From positions 1-33,173 of the forward strand of contig CABRIC010000016.1 of assembly GCA_902470905.1 (NCBI GenBank): a DNA stretch of 33,173 bases, in the 5' to 3' direction. The position numbers and the translations under genes were made by a program. Position 1 is the stretch's first letter. Each line of letters begins with the position of its first letter. Below the pieces are notes generated by a model, which saw only the letters and a program-made list of their open reading frames with translations, searched no databases and was not told where the DNA came from. This document shows, one piece after another, positions 21,724 through 30,686 of this stretch. This DNA is from an uncultured Collinsella sp. Its GTDB lineage: Bacteria; Actinomycetota; Coriobacteriia; Coriobacteriales; Coriobacteriaceae.

Positions 21724-24718
21724 ATCGCTCGACCAGCACGCGATTGAGCCGTCCCTCCACCAAGCGCTCGTATAGACGCCGCGTCTCGGGCTCGGGCACG
21801 CCATTGACCTGCTCCCTCAGATGGTGCATATGCCCGCTGTACAGCTCGACGATATCGCGCCGCCGCCCCGCCGCACTGTAGACGCGCATGGCGCAGCGCA
21901 CCATATCCTCACGCGCCGTTTCCTGTCGAAGCCCCGACTCTGCCAGCCAAATCGCCGACTGCAGATCGTTTTCTTCTAGAGCGGCATTTGCTCCCTTAAT
22001 CATGCAATCGATGTACTTTGACTGCATAATGCGTCGCATGCGCAAAAAGTAGGTGGGATTACAGCCATTGGGAACATACAGCGGTCCGGCATAAAGCTGC
22101 TCAGTCTTAAGGCACAGCTCAACTAAATGGGGCCCGCGCGCACCCGTGCGATTTCCCAAAACCTCGCGACTTATCTGGTCAAACAGCCGTACATCGGTCT
22201 TGACGTAGTCGCCGTTGAGTCCGATGCATTCATTTTGGATGAGCACACATGACTTGCCATCCGGCGTCGGGCCCAAAGCCGACCGCAAGCGCGATATCGT
22301 CGAGTACAGGTTGTTGCGGGCGCTATTGAACTCGGCATGGGGCCACAGCTCCATTGCCAGCGTCTCGCGATCGACGAGCGAATCCATGCCCAGCGCAAGC
22401 CGCTCGGCAAGCGTCGCCGCCTTCTTGCGGCGCCACATTTTATCCGTGATGGGAAACCCGTCGCGCTCGGCGCGAAACGCACCAAACATGCGAATCTCGA
22501 TATGGTCGATGGTATCAACGGCTTCAACCTCGCCAGCCTGGAACAGACGCTCGCCCTCCCTTTCCAAATCGTCGCGCAGCGAGTACCGCGACAGCTCGCG
22601 CACGGGAAGCTTCTTGCGTATCCTGCCCGCCGGCTCGCCCAGACAATGCATGGCAAGGCGCGCAAAGAGACGATACGATGGCTCTAGAATCCCCGCACGA
22701 TTCATGGACATCCAGGCCGCAAGGTCGCTGTCTCGGCCCGCACAGGCCAAATGCAGCGCCACCATCCAGGCCTCCGCTCCACCAACCTGCGTCTGGCTTA
22801 TATCGAGCAACTCCGCTTCCTCGCGCACCGAAACCATCGAGGTGTTACGCAGATATGCCGCGCGCTCCAGCAGCAATGCGTTTTCGCGCATGTACGTAAT
22901 CGATTCGTCGGCGAGCTTGAGCACCTGGACCGCACGGAACTTTGCATTGACCGGCCGCCCCTCCGCCAGCGATTGCCAGCCCTCCAGCAATAGTCCAAAC
23001 AGCTGAATTTGATTGTCGCGAACACGCACCGCAAAGCGGTCGAGCTCGCCAAACGCTACGTCGTCGGTCACGGGCAAGCCCGCGAGCAGGCGCCGCGCCG
23101 CCAGCACCATACGCAGCCAAATGGATGGCGCCTTAAGCCCGCGGATATCGAGCGCCTCGAGTAACTGCGCCATCTTGTCATCGCGCTCGTCGGGTTTAGC
23201 AAACGAGCCGTCGAACAGCTCCACCAGCATATGGTCGGCCTGTATGAGAATCCCCGCGATGTCGAGCTCGCAATCATAGGCTTTGCATGCCTTGAGCTTC
23301 GCGAGAACATTGCCATCTTCCGCTCGCTCGGTTAGGTGGCGCTTGACCTCAATATGCGCGGACAGTATGTCGAGCACTTCGCAGGATGTCTGTTCTTGCA
23401 AAACAGGGTTAGCGGGAAGCCCCAGGTCATTGTCGCCGTAAAAGGCGATAGTGAGCGCCTGGGCTATTTTCCAGGTAGCGGGGTCGAGCTCGTGCGCCGC
23501 CTGATCACCCGCACGTTCGATAACGGACGCCATATACCTTGCCAGCTTTGTATTGCACACGCTGACAGCTGCCAGATACACGCCGAGTGCCTCGGCGGGC
23601 GCCGGCTCTTGCTCCTGCTTTTCCGCATTAATCATCGCCGACGCCGCACGGCAAATGTCCCCTCCATGCCCGGTCAGGGCAAGATCGGCCCCATACTGCC
23701 CGGCTAGCTCCAACACCACACGGCGGTCCAAGAACGCATCGGCCAGGTCCATGGCCAAATCGCATCGGCCTGCCTTAATCAAAATGCGAGCAGCCCGCGA
23801 TACAAGTTCGGGACGGATCTCGGCAACAAGCTTTCGCAACCTCAGGCGCGCATTGTCCTTAGCACCCAAACACCTAAAGGTGCGATCAGACGGATCCACG
23901 CCAAAAATCGGATAATCGCGCACAAAGAAGGACTGGTCGACCATCGAAAGCCTCACACCGCACGCCTCTAGCTCCGCAATGCCGCCCTCGCCCATCAGTA
24001 CCATCAAACAGGCAACGGTAAACAACAGGTTGTTCTCGAGCGATGCGAGATCGGCCAGCGCCGCACCGTACACGTTGACGATTTCGTTCTCGAGCAACCC
24101 GGCAACATCGCCCTGTCCATACATTCCCGTCTGCAGGGCAGATACCAGCTCGGGCACACCCTGCGTGAGCCGATAAAAATCGAGCGATGTACTGATCGAG
24201 AACGCCGTGGCCCATGACGAATACTCATAGGCGTGCACCTTGAGCATCTGCGCATTGACTTTTACAGAATCGCCCAACCCGTGGATAAGCAATCGGTTGG
24301 AGGGGCGGCAGGCAATAAAGACCCCCGTCCCCGTAGCACGCAAACTGCGGATTCGATCGATGAGGTCCTCGGTTTCGCGCTGCTCGAGATTGGGCACGTT
24401 GTCGATCGCAACGAGCGAATGGGGTTTGTCCTTAAGCTCATCGGCGACAACCTCGAGCTGCATAAAGAGCTCGCGTCCAATCGCGCGGTCTGCCTCGATA
24501 ATCCGAACCGGCCCTCGCGTCGGGTCCGATTTAACCTCCTGCACGTATTGCAGCAATACCGACGTCTTACCAAACCCGTCGGGCGCGTAAAGCAGAACGA
24601 TTCCTGCCTTGCGCCCCTTAACGATGAGCTCGTTCATCAAGCGATCGCGCCGCACCATATAGTCGCCGCCCGTCGGCATCAACTCGAGGCCGTCCGTATT
24701 GCCCAGATCATTTACCAT
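21722..24718 (-). CDS. Large P-loop / winged-helix / BTAD transcriptional regulator (SARP- or MalT-like)
   Basis: 998 residues, ATG 24718 with GAGGAG upstream. N-terminal nucleotide-binding domain with Walker A 'APDGFGKT' (45-52) and a Walker-B-like 'SLVAIDN' near 100, followed by a long helical, TPR-like middle. Near 733-820 is an OmpR-type winged helix ('IRMFGAFRAERDGFPI', 'LAMELWP', 'ARNNLYSTISRLRSAL'), and the last ~150 residues resemble a bacterial transcriptional activation domain ('TARED-x-V-R-C-A-M-R-V-Y-S-A-A-G'). The order P-loop, helices, DNA-binding, BTAD differs from classic SARPs, where the DNA-binding domain is N-terminal. It should act as a ligand-gated cytoplasmic activator. 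Target genes and ligand are unknown. Confidence 0.8.
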   Translation of the reverse strand: MVNDLGNTDGLELMPTGGDYMVRRDRLMNELIVKGRKAGIVLLYAPDGFGKTSVLLQYVQEVKSDPTRGPVRIIEADRAIGRELFMQLEVVADELKDKPHSLVAIDNVPNLEQRETEDLIDRIRSLRATGTGVFIACRPSNRLLIHGLGDSVKVNAQMLKVHAYEYSSWATAFSISTSLDFYRLTQGVPELVSALQTGMYGQGDVAGLLENEIVNVYGAALADLASLENNLLFTVACLMVLMGEGGIAELEACGVRLSMVDQSFFVRDYPIFGVDPSDRTFRCLGAKDNARLRLRKLVAEIRPELVSRAARILIKAGRCDLAMDLADAFLDRRVVLELAGQYGADLALTGHGGDICRAASAMINAEKQEQEPAPAEALGVYLAAVSVCNTKLARYMASVIERAGDQAAHELDPATWKIAQALTIAFYGDNDLGLPANPVLQEQTSCEVLDILSAHIEVKRHLTERAEDGNVLAKLKACKAYDCELDIAGILIQADHMLVELFDGSFAKPDERDDKMAQLLEALDIRGLKAPSIWLRMVLAARRLLAGLPVTDDVAFGELDRFAVRVRDNQIQLFGLLLEGWQSLAEGRPVNAKFRAVQVLKLADESITYMRENALLLERAAYLRNTSMVSVREEAELLDISQTQVGGAEAWMVALHLACAGRDSDLAAWMSMNRAGILEPSYRLFARLAMHCLGEPAGRIRKKLPVRELSRYSLRDDLEREGERLFQAGEVEAVDTIDHIEIRMFGAFRAERDGFPITDKMWRRKKAATLAERLALGMDSLVDRETLAMELWPHAEFNSARNNLYSTISRLRSALGPTPDGKSCVLIQNECIGLNGDYVKTDVRLFDQISREVLGNRTGARGPHLVELCLKTEQLYAGPLYVPNGCNPTYFLRMRRIMQSKYIDCMIKGANAALEENDLQSAIWLAESGLRQETAREDMVRCAMRVYSAAGRRRDIVELYSGHMHHLREQVNGVPEPETRRLYERLVEGRLNRVLVER

Positions 24719-25107
24719 ACCTGCTCCTCAACTCGACCATATGGACACCGTAGCTGCAGAACCATATGAGCCACCCCGTGAATAGCGTGACTTAGAGTTT
24801 TTGGCTGTCTGCCGGTACGTGTTTGGCAAGTTTTTGTACAGCGAGGCCCGATGGTAACTTATCCCTCGACCAATAGGTCTTTGCGCAGGTCAATGCGCTT
24901 GCCAGCATGTCCCATCCCATTTGCAGTGTAGCGCAGTCGACTGTTTTTATTTGAGTTGCGCAACTCGCCTACTCCTCGCTACCGCCTGCGACTCTATGGT
25001 GGCAAATGTGCATAGAATCTGCTATAGAATGAATTGCAAAATTTCAAACCCTCCAGTCAAGCATGCGGCAAGGTTTCCGTCATGCATGCGCCACGGCCTA
25101 TGTCCAC
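24719..25107. promoter_or_regulatory. Regulator upstream region with a 14-bp palindrome
   Basis: About 390 bases without a gene, AT-richer than the coding DNA. It contains the perfect palindrome GAGTTGCGCAACTC (24953-24966), a plausible operator about 240 bases before the regulator start. No other structure is evident; a 111-codon frame starting at 24921 runs into antisense nagB and has no ribosome site. Confidence 0.45.
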
Positions 25108-25136
25108 TAAAAAGGCCCCCGCAAAGCGAGGGCCCT
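25108..25136 (-). terminator. Terminator of nagB
   Basis: On the minus strand GGCCCTCGC and GCGGGGGCC pair (one mismatch) around TTT, followed by TTTTT (25109-25113). It lies 30 bases past the nagB stop. Confidence 0.82.
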
Positions 25137-25167
25137 TTGAAAAGCTATGTAAGATCGCTTGGTCGCG

Positions 25168-25896
25168 TTACTCGCAGAGCGAAAGAGCGGCCTCGTCAGC
25201 AACGACGACGCAGTTGGTGTGGAGCTGCAGAATCGAAGCGGGGCACTCGGGCGTAACCGGGCCATAGCACATATCGTGCACAGCCTGAGCCTTGGCCTCG
25301 CCGTTGGCGACAACCAGGATCATGCGGGCATACATGATGGTCTGGGTTCCCATGGTGTAAGCCTGACGGGGCACATCATCGATGCTGTCGAACAGGCGGC
25401 TGTTGGCCTGAATGGTGCTCTCGGTCAGGTCGACGCAGTGCGTGCCCTTGGAGAAGTGGTCATCGGGCTCGTTGAAGCCAATATGACCGTTATTACCAAT
25501 ACCGAGCAGTTGCAGATCCGGGTAACCGGCGGCAGCGACGATCTTGTCGTACTCGGAGCAGGCAGCAGCGGCATCGGGGTTGGAGCCATCGGGCACGTGC
25601 GTGTTGTTCAGATCGATATTGATGTGATCGAAGAAGTTCTCGCGCATAAAGTAGTGATAGCTCTGGGGATCGTCGTGCGAAAGACCACGATACTCGTCCA
25701 GGTTATAGGTGCTAACCTCGGCGAAGTCGACGTCGCCCTTCTCGTACCAAGCGGCGAGTTGCTTGTAGGCGCCAATCGGGGTGGAGCCGGTGGCAAGACC
25801 CAGCACGCAATCGGGCTTGAGGATAACCTGGGCCGAGATGATATTGGCGGCCTTGCGGCTCATATCCTCATAGTCTTTAGCCTTAATGATCTTCAT
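25168..25896 (-). CDS. nagB: Glucosamine-6-phosphate deaminase
   Basis: 242 residues from ATG 25896, chosen because AAAGGA lies 8 bases upstream and 'MKIIKAKDYEDMSRKAAN' is the normal N-terminus. It converts glucosamine-6-phosphate to fructose-6-phosphate and ammonia in amino-sugar catabolism. Motifs: 'LGLATGSTPIGAY' near 33-45, 'YNLDEYRGL' near 64-72 (catalytic Asp), 'LGIGNNGHIGFNEP' near 130-143 (catalytic His). The C-terminal allosteric extension of the E. coli enzyme is missing, as in other Gram-positive forms. Its ~200-base leader contains a 7-bp hairpin (GGCCGCA/TGCGGCC, 25963-25985). With glmM upstream on the same strand, both directions of amino-sugar flux are encoded nearby. Confidence 0.95.
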   Translation of the reverse strand: MKIIKAKDYEDMSRKAANIISAQVILKPDCVLGLATGSTPIGAYKQLAAWYEKGDVDFAEVSTYNLDEYRGLSHDDPQSYHYFMRENFFDHINIDLNNTHVPDGSNPDAAAACSEYDKIVAAAGYPDLQLLGIGNNGHIGFNEPDDHFSKGTHCVDLTESTIQANSRLFDSIDDVPRQAYTMGTQTIMYARMILVVANGEAKAQAVHDMCYGPVTPECPASILQLHTNCVVVADEAALSLCE

Positions 25897-26096
25897 TACG
25901 CATCCTTTCTCGTAGAAGAGAGGCAAGGCTCCCCTTACAAGCACTTGCCCGCGGCCCGCGTCGGCCGCAACCAACGTGTGCGGCCACCAGGGCGAGGTCG
26001 CGTAATGTATGTGTCTCGTGTCTAGCCGCGTCGAGGCCCCTGCCCGTCCACGGTGACCCAAAGCCTTTTAGCCTCGGACATTTCCCATCTTGCCAC

Positions 26097-26126
26097 GGAG
26101 GGCGTCCTCTTTCAAGGGCGCCCTCC
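26097..26126 (-). terminator. Hairpin after the EIIA gene
   Basis: GGAGGGCG (26097-26104) and CGCCCTCC (26119-26126) pair perfectly, extendable through CCT/AGG. There is no T-run on either side, so intrinsic termination is uncertain. Confidence 0.5.
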
Positions 26127-26168
26127 ATAAACGTGTTTGAATTGTAGGCTAAAGGCCAAAAGCACCAA

Positions 26169-26666
26169 CTAGCGCTCGCGAGCGACGATAAGCTGGTCCA
26201 TCTCCTCGACATGCTCTCCAACGGAGCCCTTAATGCTCGAGAACTCAACGGAGTTGCACACCAAGATGGGAACCGTCACATCGTAGCCCTCGGCAGCAAT
26301 TGCCTCGCGATCGAACTCGATGAGTACATCGCCCTTATGGACAATATCGCCCACCTGCGCATGTACAGTAAAATGCTTGCCCTCGAGCTGAACGGTGTCC
26401 AGGCCAACGTGAATCAGAACGTCCAGGCCATCAACCGTGTTAAGCGCAACGGCATGACCCGTGGGAAAAATCGCCTCGACCTTAGCATCCGCCGGCGCGA
26501 TCACACGTGTGCCCGTGGGCTGAATCGCCACGCCCTGACCCAAAAGGCCAGTGGCAAACGTCTGGTCGTTTACCTCGGAAAGCGGAATGACATCGCCCGA
26601 GATGGGAGCATCCAGCGTAAGGACTCGACCACGCATACCAAAAGACCTTAGGACTTTAGTGAACAT
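26169..26666 (-). CDS. Stand-alone PTS glucose-type EIIA protein
   Basis: 165 residues from ATG 26666, with a GGGGGAG stretch just before it; a TTG 21 bases upstream is the alternative. The fold is PTS EIIA of the glucose family: 'APISGDVIPLSEV' near 20-32, 'GVAIQPTG' near 45-52, 'FPTGHAV' with His71 and 'DVLIHVGLDTVQLEG' with the phosphorylated His86. It accepts phosphate from HPr and passes it to an EIIB domain. No EIIB or EIIC is fused or adjacent, so it either serves transporters elsewhere or has a regulatory role like Crr. It follows glmM by about 70 bases and precedes nagB. Confidence 0.92.
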   Translation of the reverse strand: MFTKVLRSFGMRGRVLTLDAPISGDVIPLSEVNDQTFATGLLGQGVAIQPTGTRVIAPADAKVEAIFPTGHAVALNTVDGLDVLIHVGLDTVQLEGKHFTVHAQVGDIVHKGDVLIEFDREAIAAEGYDVTVPILVCNSVEFSSIKGSVGEHVEEMDQLIVARER

Positions 26667-26737
26667 GCTCCCCCTTGGACATACCAATAATCAAATACAG
26701 TCTTGCTAGTTTACCACTTGGCACTGGTTTTTGACCA

Positions 26738-28075
26738 TTAGGGAAGTTCGCGCTTGACAACCTCGACGATATCGTCAACCACACGCTGGGTCAGCTCGTG
26801 CGTCTCGGCCTCAGCCATCACGCGGACCAGCGGCTCGGTGCCACTCGGACGTACCAGAATGCGACCGCGGCCGTTGAGCTCCTTCTCGGCGGCAGCGACG
26901 GCGTCCCAAATGGGCTGGCAATCGTCCAGGCCGGCCTTGTTGTCGGAATGCACGTTGACAAGCACCTGCGGGTACTTCTTCATGATGCCGGCAAGGTCGG
27001 TGAGGGTGCGGCCGGTGCGCTTGAGCACGGCCAGAAGCTGCAGGGCCGTCACCAAGCCGTCGCCGGTGGTGTTGTGCTCCAGGAAGATGATGTGGCCGGA
27101 CTGCTCGCCGCCGATGACGGCACCGTCCTCGAGCATGCGCTCCAAAACGTAGCGGTCGCCCACGGCGGTCTGCACCATCTCAAAGCCCTGCTCCTTCATG
27201 GCGATGGAGAAGCCCAGGTTGCACATAACGGTCGAGACGATCTCGGAGTTGGCGAGCTTGCCGCGAGCGGCCAGGTCAGAGCCGCAGATGGCCAGGATAT
27301 AGTCGCCATCGATCTCGTTGCCCTCGCTGTCCACGAACAGCACGCGATCGGCGTCGCCATCGTGGGCCAGGCCGATGTCAGCGTGGGTACGCAGTACGAG
27401 CTCACGCAGGGGCTCAAGATGAGTGGAGCCGCACTCGACGTTAATGTCGGTGCCGCAGTAATCGGTGTTGATGGCATGGACCGTAGCACCCAGGCGCTGC
27501 AGCGCGGCGGGTGTAGTCTGGCAGGAAGCGCCGTGGCCGCAGTCGACGGCAACAACCAGACCGTCGAGTTTAAGGCCGTCGAGGGTGCTAATAGCATGGT
27601 CGACATATGCCTTGCGAGCGTCCTTCATCTTGATGATGTGACCCACACCGGCACCGGTCGGCAGCGTATCGGCAGCCATGGCCTCCTCGGACATGACCCA
27701 GGCGCTGATCTCTTCCTCGACAGCATCGGGAAGCTTCATGCCCTTGCGGCTAAAGAACTTGATGCCGTTGAACTCCGGCGGATTGTGCGAAGCGGAGATG
27801 ACGATGCCGCCGTCGAGCTCGTTTTGGACGGTGAGCAGCGCCACGGCCGGCGTAGGGATAACGCCGCAGCAGTGCGGACGGCCGCCCTCGGCCATAATGC
27901 CGGCGGTCAGAGCACTCTCGAGCATGGTGCCCGAAAGACGCGTGTCGCGACCGATGCAAATGTCCGGACCAAGGAACTTGGTCGCCGCACGGCCAAGGCG
28001 AAACGCGAGGTCGCACGAGAGGTCGGCGTTGGCGACGCCACGGACGCCATCGGTACCGAAGATGTTCTGGGGCAT
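26738..28075 (-). CDS. glmM: Phosphoglucosamine mutase
   Basis: 445 residues from ATG 28075, with AAGGAG 8 bases upstream. It interconverts glucosamine-6-phosphate and glucosamine-1-phosphate on the way to UDP-GlcNAc for peptidoglycan. Motifs: 'FGTDGVRG' near residue 6, the phosphoserine loop 'SASHNP' at 94-99 (Ser96), the metal loop 'DGDADR' near 240, the sugar-binding 'GEQSGH' near 322 and the phosphate-binding 'RPSGTEP' near 410. It lies just after the rpsI terminator, and may receive readthrough from the ribosomal operon. Confidence 0.97.
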   Translation of the reverse strand: MPQNIFGTDGVRGVANADLSCDLAFRLGRAATKFLGPDICIGRDTRLSGTMLESALTAGIMAEGGRPHCCGVIPTPAVALLTVQNELDGGIVISASHNPPEFNGIKFFSRKGMKLPDAVEEEISAWVMSEEAMAADTLPTGAGVGHIIKMKDARKAYVDHAISTLDGLKLDGLVVAVDCGHGASCQTTPAALQRLGATVHAINTDYCGTDINVECGSTHLEPLRELVLRTHADIGLAHDGDADRVLFVDSEGNEIDGDYILAICGSDLAARGKLANSEIVSTVMCNLGFSIAMKEQGFEMVQTAVGDRYVLERMLEDGAVIGGEQSGHIIFLEHNTTGDGLVTALQLLAVLKRTGRTLTDLAGIMKKYPQVLVNVHSDNKAGLDDCQPIWDAVAAAEKELNGRGRILVRPSGTEPLVRVMAEAETHELTQRVVDDIVEVVKRELP

Positions 28076-28121
28076 AGGATCGCTCCTTCCCAAGTGGACA
28101 AAACGCAGTCGCCCACCCTAG

Positions 28122-28168
28122 TCGAAAAAGAAAAGCGGGACCCGCCGAGCAATCGGCAGGCCCCGCTT
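28122..28168 (-). terminator. Terminator of rplM-rpsI operon
   Basis: On the minus strand a 16-bp stem (28153-28168 with 28133-28148) pairs with two G-U pairs around TTGC, followed by TTTTCTTTTT. The two G-U pairs form only in minus-strand RNA, which fixes the orientation. Confidence 0.92.
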
Positions 28169-28198
28169 GTACATTGTATCTCGTAAGGAGATAAAACC

Positions 28199-28594
<396 letters not shown>

Positions 28595-28596
28595 CT

Positions 28597-29040
28597 TTAA
28601 GCCTCCAGCTCAATCTTCGTGGGGTTCTGGGCAGCATGCGGATGCTCGGCACCAGCGTAGACCTTAAGCTTGGTCATCTGGGCACGGCCGAGGGTGGTCT
28701 TGGGCAGCATGCCGCGAACAGCGCGCTCGATGACCTTCTCCGGGTGCTTCTCCATAGCCTGGCGGAAGCTCTCAGCCTTGAGGCCGCCGTTGTAGCCGCT
28801 GTGGCGATAATAGGTCTTCGTGTCGGCCTTGTTACCGGTAAGCTGGACCTTATCGGCGTTGATGACGACAACGAAGTCGCCGCAGTCGCTGTTGGGCGTG
28901 AACTGGGGCTTGTTCTTACCGCGCAGGATCATTGCGATCTGGGTGGCAAGACGGCCCAGGACAGCACCATCGGCGTCGACGAGAACCCAGTTGCGCTGGA
29001 CCTCGCCCTGCTTGGCGTAGTGAGTCGATTTCGAAATCAC
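28597..29040 (-). CDS. rplM: 50S ribosomal protein L13
   Basis: 147 residues, GTG start at 29040 with GGAGGAG upstream. It shows L13 features: 'WVLVDADGAVLGRLAT', 'GDFVVVINADKVQLTG', 'YYRHSGYNGGLK', 'ERAVRGMLPKTTLG' and 'KVYAGAEHPHAAQ'. It is an early-assembling large-subunit protein that partners S9 in a conserved two-gene operon. A promoter is visible about 70 bases upstream. Confidence 0.98.
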   Translation of the reverse strand: MISKSTHYAKQGEVQRNWVLVDADGAVLGRLATQIAMILRGKNKPQFTPNSDCGDFVVVINADKVQLTGNKADTKTYYRHSGYNGGLKAESFRQAMEKHPEKVIERAVRGMLPKTTLGRAQMTKLKVYAGAEHPHAAQNPTKIELEA

Positions 29041-29106
29041 TTAGACTCCTCCATGTACAGTACGTGTTGTTACAGAGATTCACGGGGCTCTGCAAGTAAC
29101 CCGTCC

Positions 29107-29134
29107 ATATTACCCCGCTCGCCGTACGAGTCAA
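29107..29134 (-). promoter_or_regulatory. Promoter of rplM-rpsI
   Basis: Minus-strand TTGACT (29129-29134), 16-base spacer, TAATAT (29107-29112), about 67 bases before the rplM start. It is close to the housekeeping sigma consensus. Confidence 0.75.
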
Positions 29135-29234
29135 CAGGTATTTTGGCTCCGACCAGAGTTTCTGCACATGTCATCCACGAGCCGTGATTTTTCCAGTTCT
29201 TTAGCTGTTGCCATTTTTTGATGGTTCGCCGTCG

Positions 29235-30113
29235 CTAGCGCTCAACGAACTCTTGGATTTCCGCGAGCAGGCGCTTTGCCTCCTGGCGGCCCTGGATATA
29301 CAGGTCGAGGAGCTTTGCCGAATCGTGCTCGACGTGGCCGACCTCGACCGGCTTTTGCGGAGCAACGACCAGTGCACGGCCCTCGCGCTCATACTTCCAC
29401 AGGTGCATGCGTTGTATGTTGTAGCGGTCGTGGCGCGTCTCGATTCCCTCGAGCAGATAGGGGTAGTCGGCATAGCGGGCGCGCGCGGCAGGCATAAACT
29501 CGTAGGGCTTTTTCTCGTACGAGCGGTCCTGCGTGACGATGACGACCGCACGGTCGAAGCCCACCTCCTCCAGCACGTGCTCGATGGGGATCGAATCGGC
29601 TACGCCACCGTCGACGTATTTGTGCCCGTCAATCTCGACCGGCGGCGTCACCAGCGGCAGCGAGGTCGAGGCACGCACAGCGTCGAGGTCGAGCACGGCG
29701 CTTTTGACCGGGAGGTACGTGGCGGTTCCAAAGAGCATGTCCGTCGCGACGGCGTACATCTCGATAGGGCTCGCATCGAACGTCTCGTTGTCAAAGGGAT
29801 CTAGGCGGTCCTGAACATCGTTGAAAATAAAGTCGTAACCCACAATAGAGCCCGTGGACGCAAACGACGCGGCGCCCATGAAGCGGCTATCGTTGCAGAA
29901 AGCCAGGTTGATGCGGTTGGCACGGCCGATCTGGTGCGACTTGTAGTTCACGCCGTTGAGAGCGCCGGCCGATACACCGTAGACAGCCGGAATCTCAACG
30001 CCAGCCTCCATGAGAACGTCGAGCACGCCCGCGGTAAATTGCCCGCGAAAACTGCCACCCTCCAAAACGAGCGCGACCTTGCCGGCGTTCTTTGCCTTAT
30101 CTTCTGCAGTCAT
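29235..30113 (-). CDS. Patatin-like phospholipase
   Basis: 292 residues, ATG 30113 with GGAGG upstream. It shows the Ser-Asp dyad layout of patatin-type lipid acyl hydrolases: oxyanion loop 'LEGGSFRGQFTAGVL' (17-31), nucleophile elbow 'GVSAGAL' with Ser48, and 'YVDGGVADSIP' with Asp near 168. No signal peptide or membrane helix is present, so it is probably cytosolic. It resembles the short bacterial YjjU-like subgroup, whose substrates are poorly known. It is a single-gene unit between the ribosomal operon and a repeat array. Confidence 0.92.
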   Translation of the reverse strand: MTAEDKAKNAGKVALVLEGGSFRGQFTAGVLDVLMEAGVEIPAVYGVSAGALNGVNYKSHQIGRANRINLAFCNDSRFMGAASFASTGSIVGYDFIFNDVQDRLDPFDNETFDASPIEMYAVATDMLFGTATYLPVKSAVLDLDAVRASTSLPLVTPPVEIDGHKYVDGGVADSIPIEHVLEEVGFDRAVVIVTQDRSYEKKPYEFMPAARARYADYPYLLEGIETRHDRYNIQRMHLWKYEREGRALVVAPQKPVEVGHVEHDSAKLLDLYIQGRQEAKRLLAEIQEFVER

Positions 30114-30200
30114 ATTGACCTCCTGCGATTGCGTTTTGGCCTTCTTCTACCCAGTTTTGAGATGGTGAGAGCGCAGGTTTTTCGAGGCGTCAGGTGAAGC

Positions 30201-30470
30201 GGAAAGTGTGTCCCGTTCTCAGAGCAAATTCCGGGTCGTATTTTCCGCTGAGCCCGCCATCCGGAAAATGCATCCCATTCCGAGCTTAGATTCCGGGATG
30301 TACTTTCCGCCTGGGCCGCCATTGGGAAAGCATGTCCCACTCTACGGCTCGATTCCGGGTCGCAGTTTCCGCTTGATGTGTCATCCGGAAACTACGTCCC
30401 AGTCTGAGCGCGGATTCCGGGACGCGCTTTCCGCCTGGGCTGCCATCGGGAAAGCGTGTCCCGGTCTGCG
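30201..30470. repeat. Array of 62-bp palindromic intergenic repeats (four full units plus part of a fifth)
   Basis: Units start at 30201, 30263, 30325, 30387 and 30449, exactly 62 bases apart without indels. Invariant blocks are GGAAA (unit positions 1-5), TCCC (11-14), ATTCCGGG or AATTCCGGG (28-35), TTTCCGC (42-48) and CAT (58-60, full units). GGAAA…TCCC and GGG…TTTCC are complementary, so each unit can fold into a hairpin, while the other bases vary freely. It lies upstream of the patatin gene and resembles a REP/BIME-type cluster. No coding function is likely. Confidence 0.85.
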
Positions 30471-30478
30471 TTGCCGTA

Positions 30479-30525
30479 GCGTTTTCTTTACGCCCGCGCC
30501 CTGCACAGAGTTCGATTCTCCGCGG
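30479..30525. repeat. 47-bp direct repeat, copy 1
   Basis: 46 of 47 bases match 30691-30737. It contains GAGTTCGATTCTC, a tRNA-T-arm-like palindrome. It begins right after the 62-bp array. The segment between the two copies (30526-30690) holds small palindromes but no gene. Confidence 0.8.
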
Positions 30526-30686
30526 GTGGGGGGATCCGTTGATGGGTTGAAACCGGGGCATGACGCCCGGTCGGCATCTCATCTATATCTGGCTGAGGCT
30601 TTGCGCGGAGAATCCGCATATTTGCTTCGCAAATCCGCACCGGCTTCGGCCGCCTGCCGGCGTCCTCGCCCGCGGGCTAAAAACGC

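Noticed and set aside
25897..26096. glmS-type ribozyme or amino-sugar riboswitch before nagB
   Set aside because: There is a single 7-bp hairpin and no recognised core; nothing supports a ribozyme.
30201..30470. CRISPR-like array of regularly spaced repeats
   Set aside because: The 62-base units are diverged palindromes without near-identical repeats separated by unique spacers, and no cas genes are present.
30286..30582. 98-codon minus-strand frame within the repeat array
   Set aside because: It is a translation of the 62-bp repeats and the 47-mer, and has no start context or domain.
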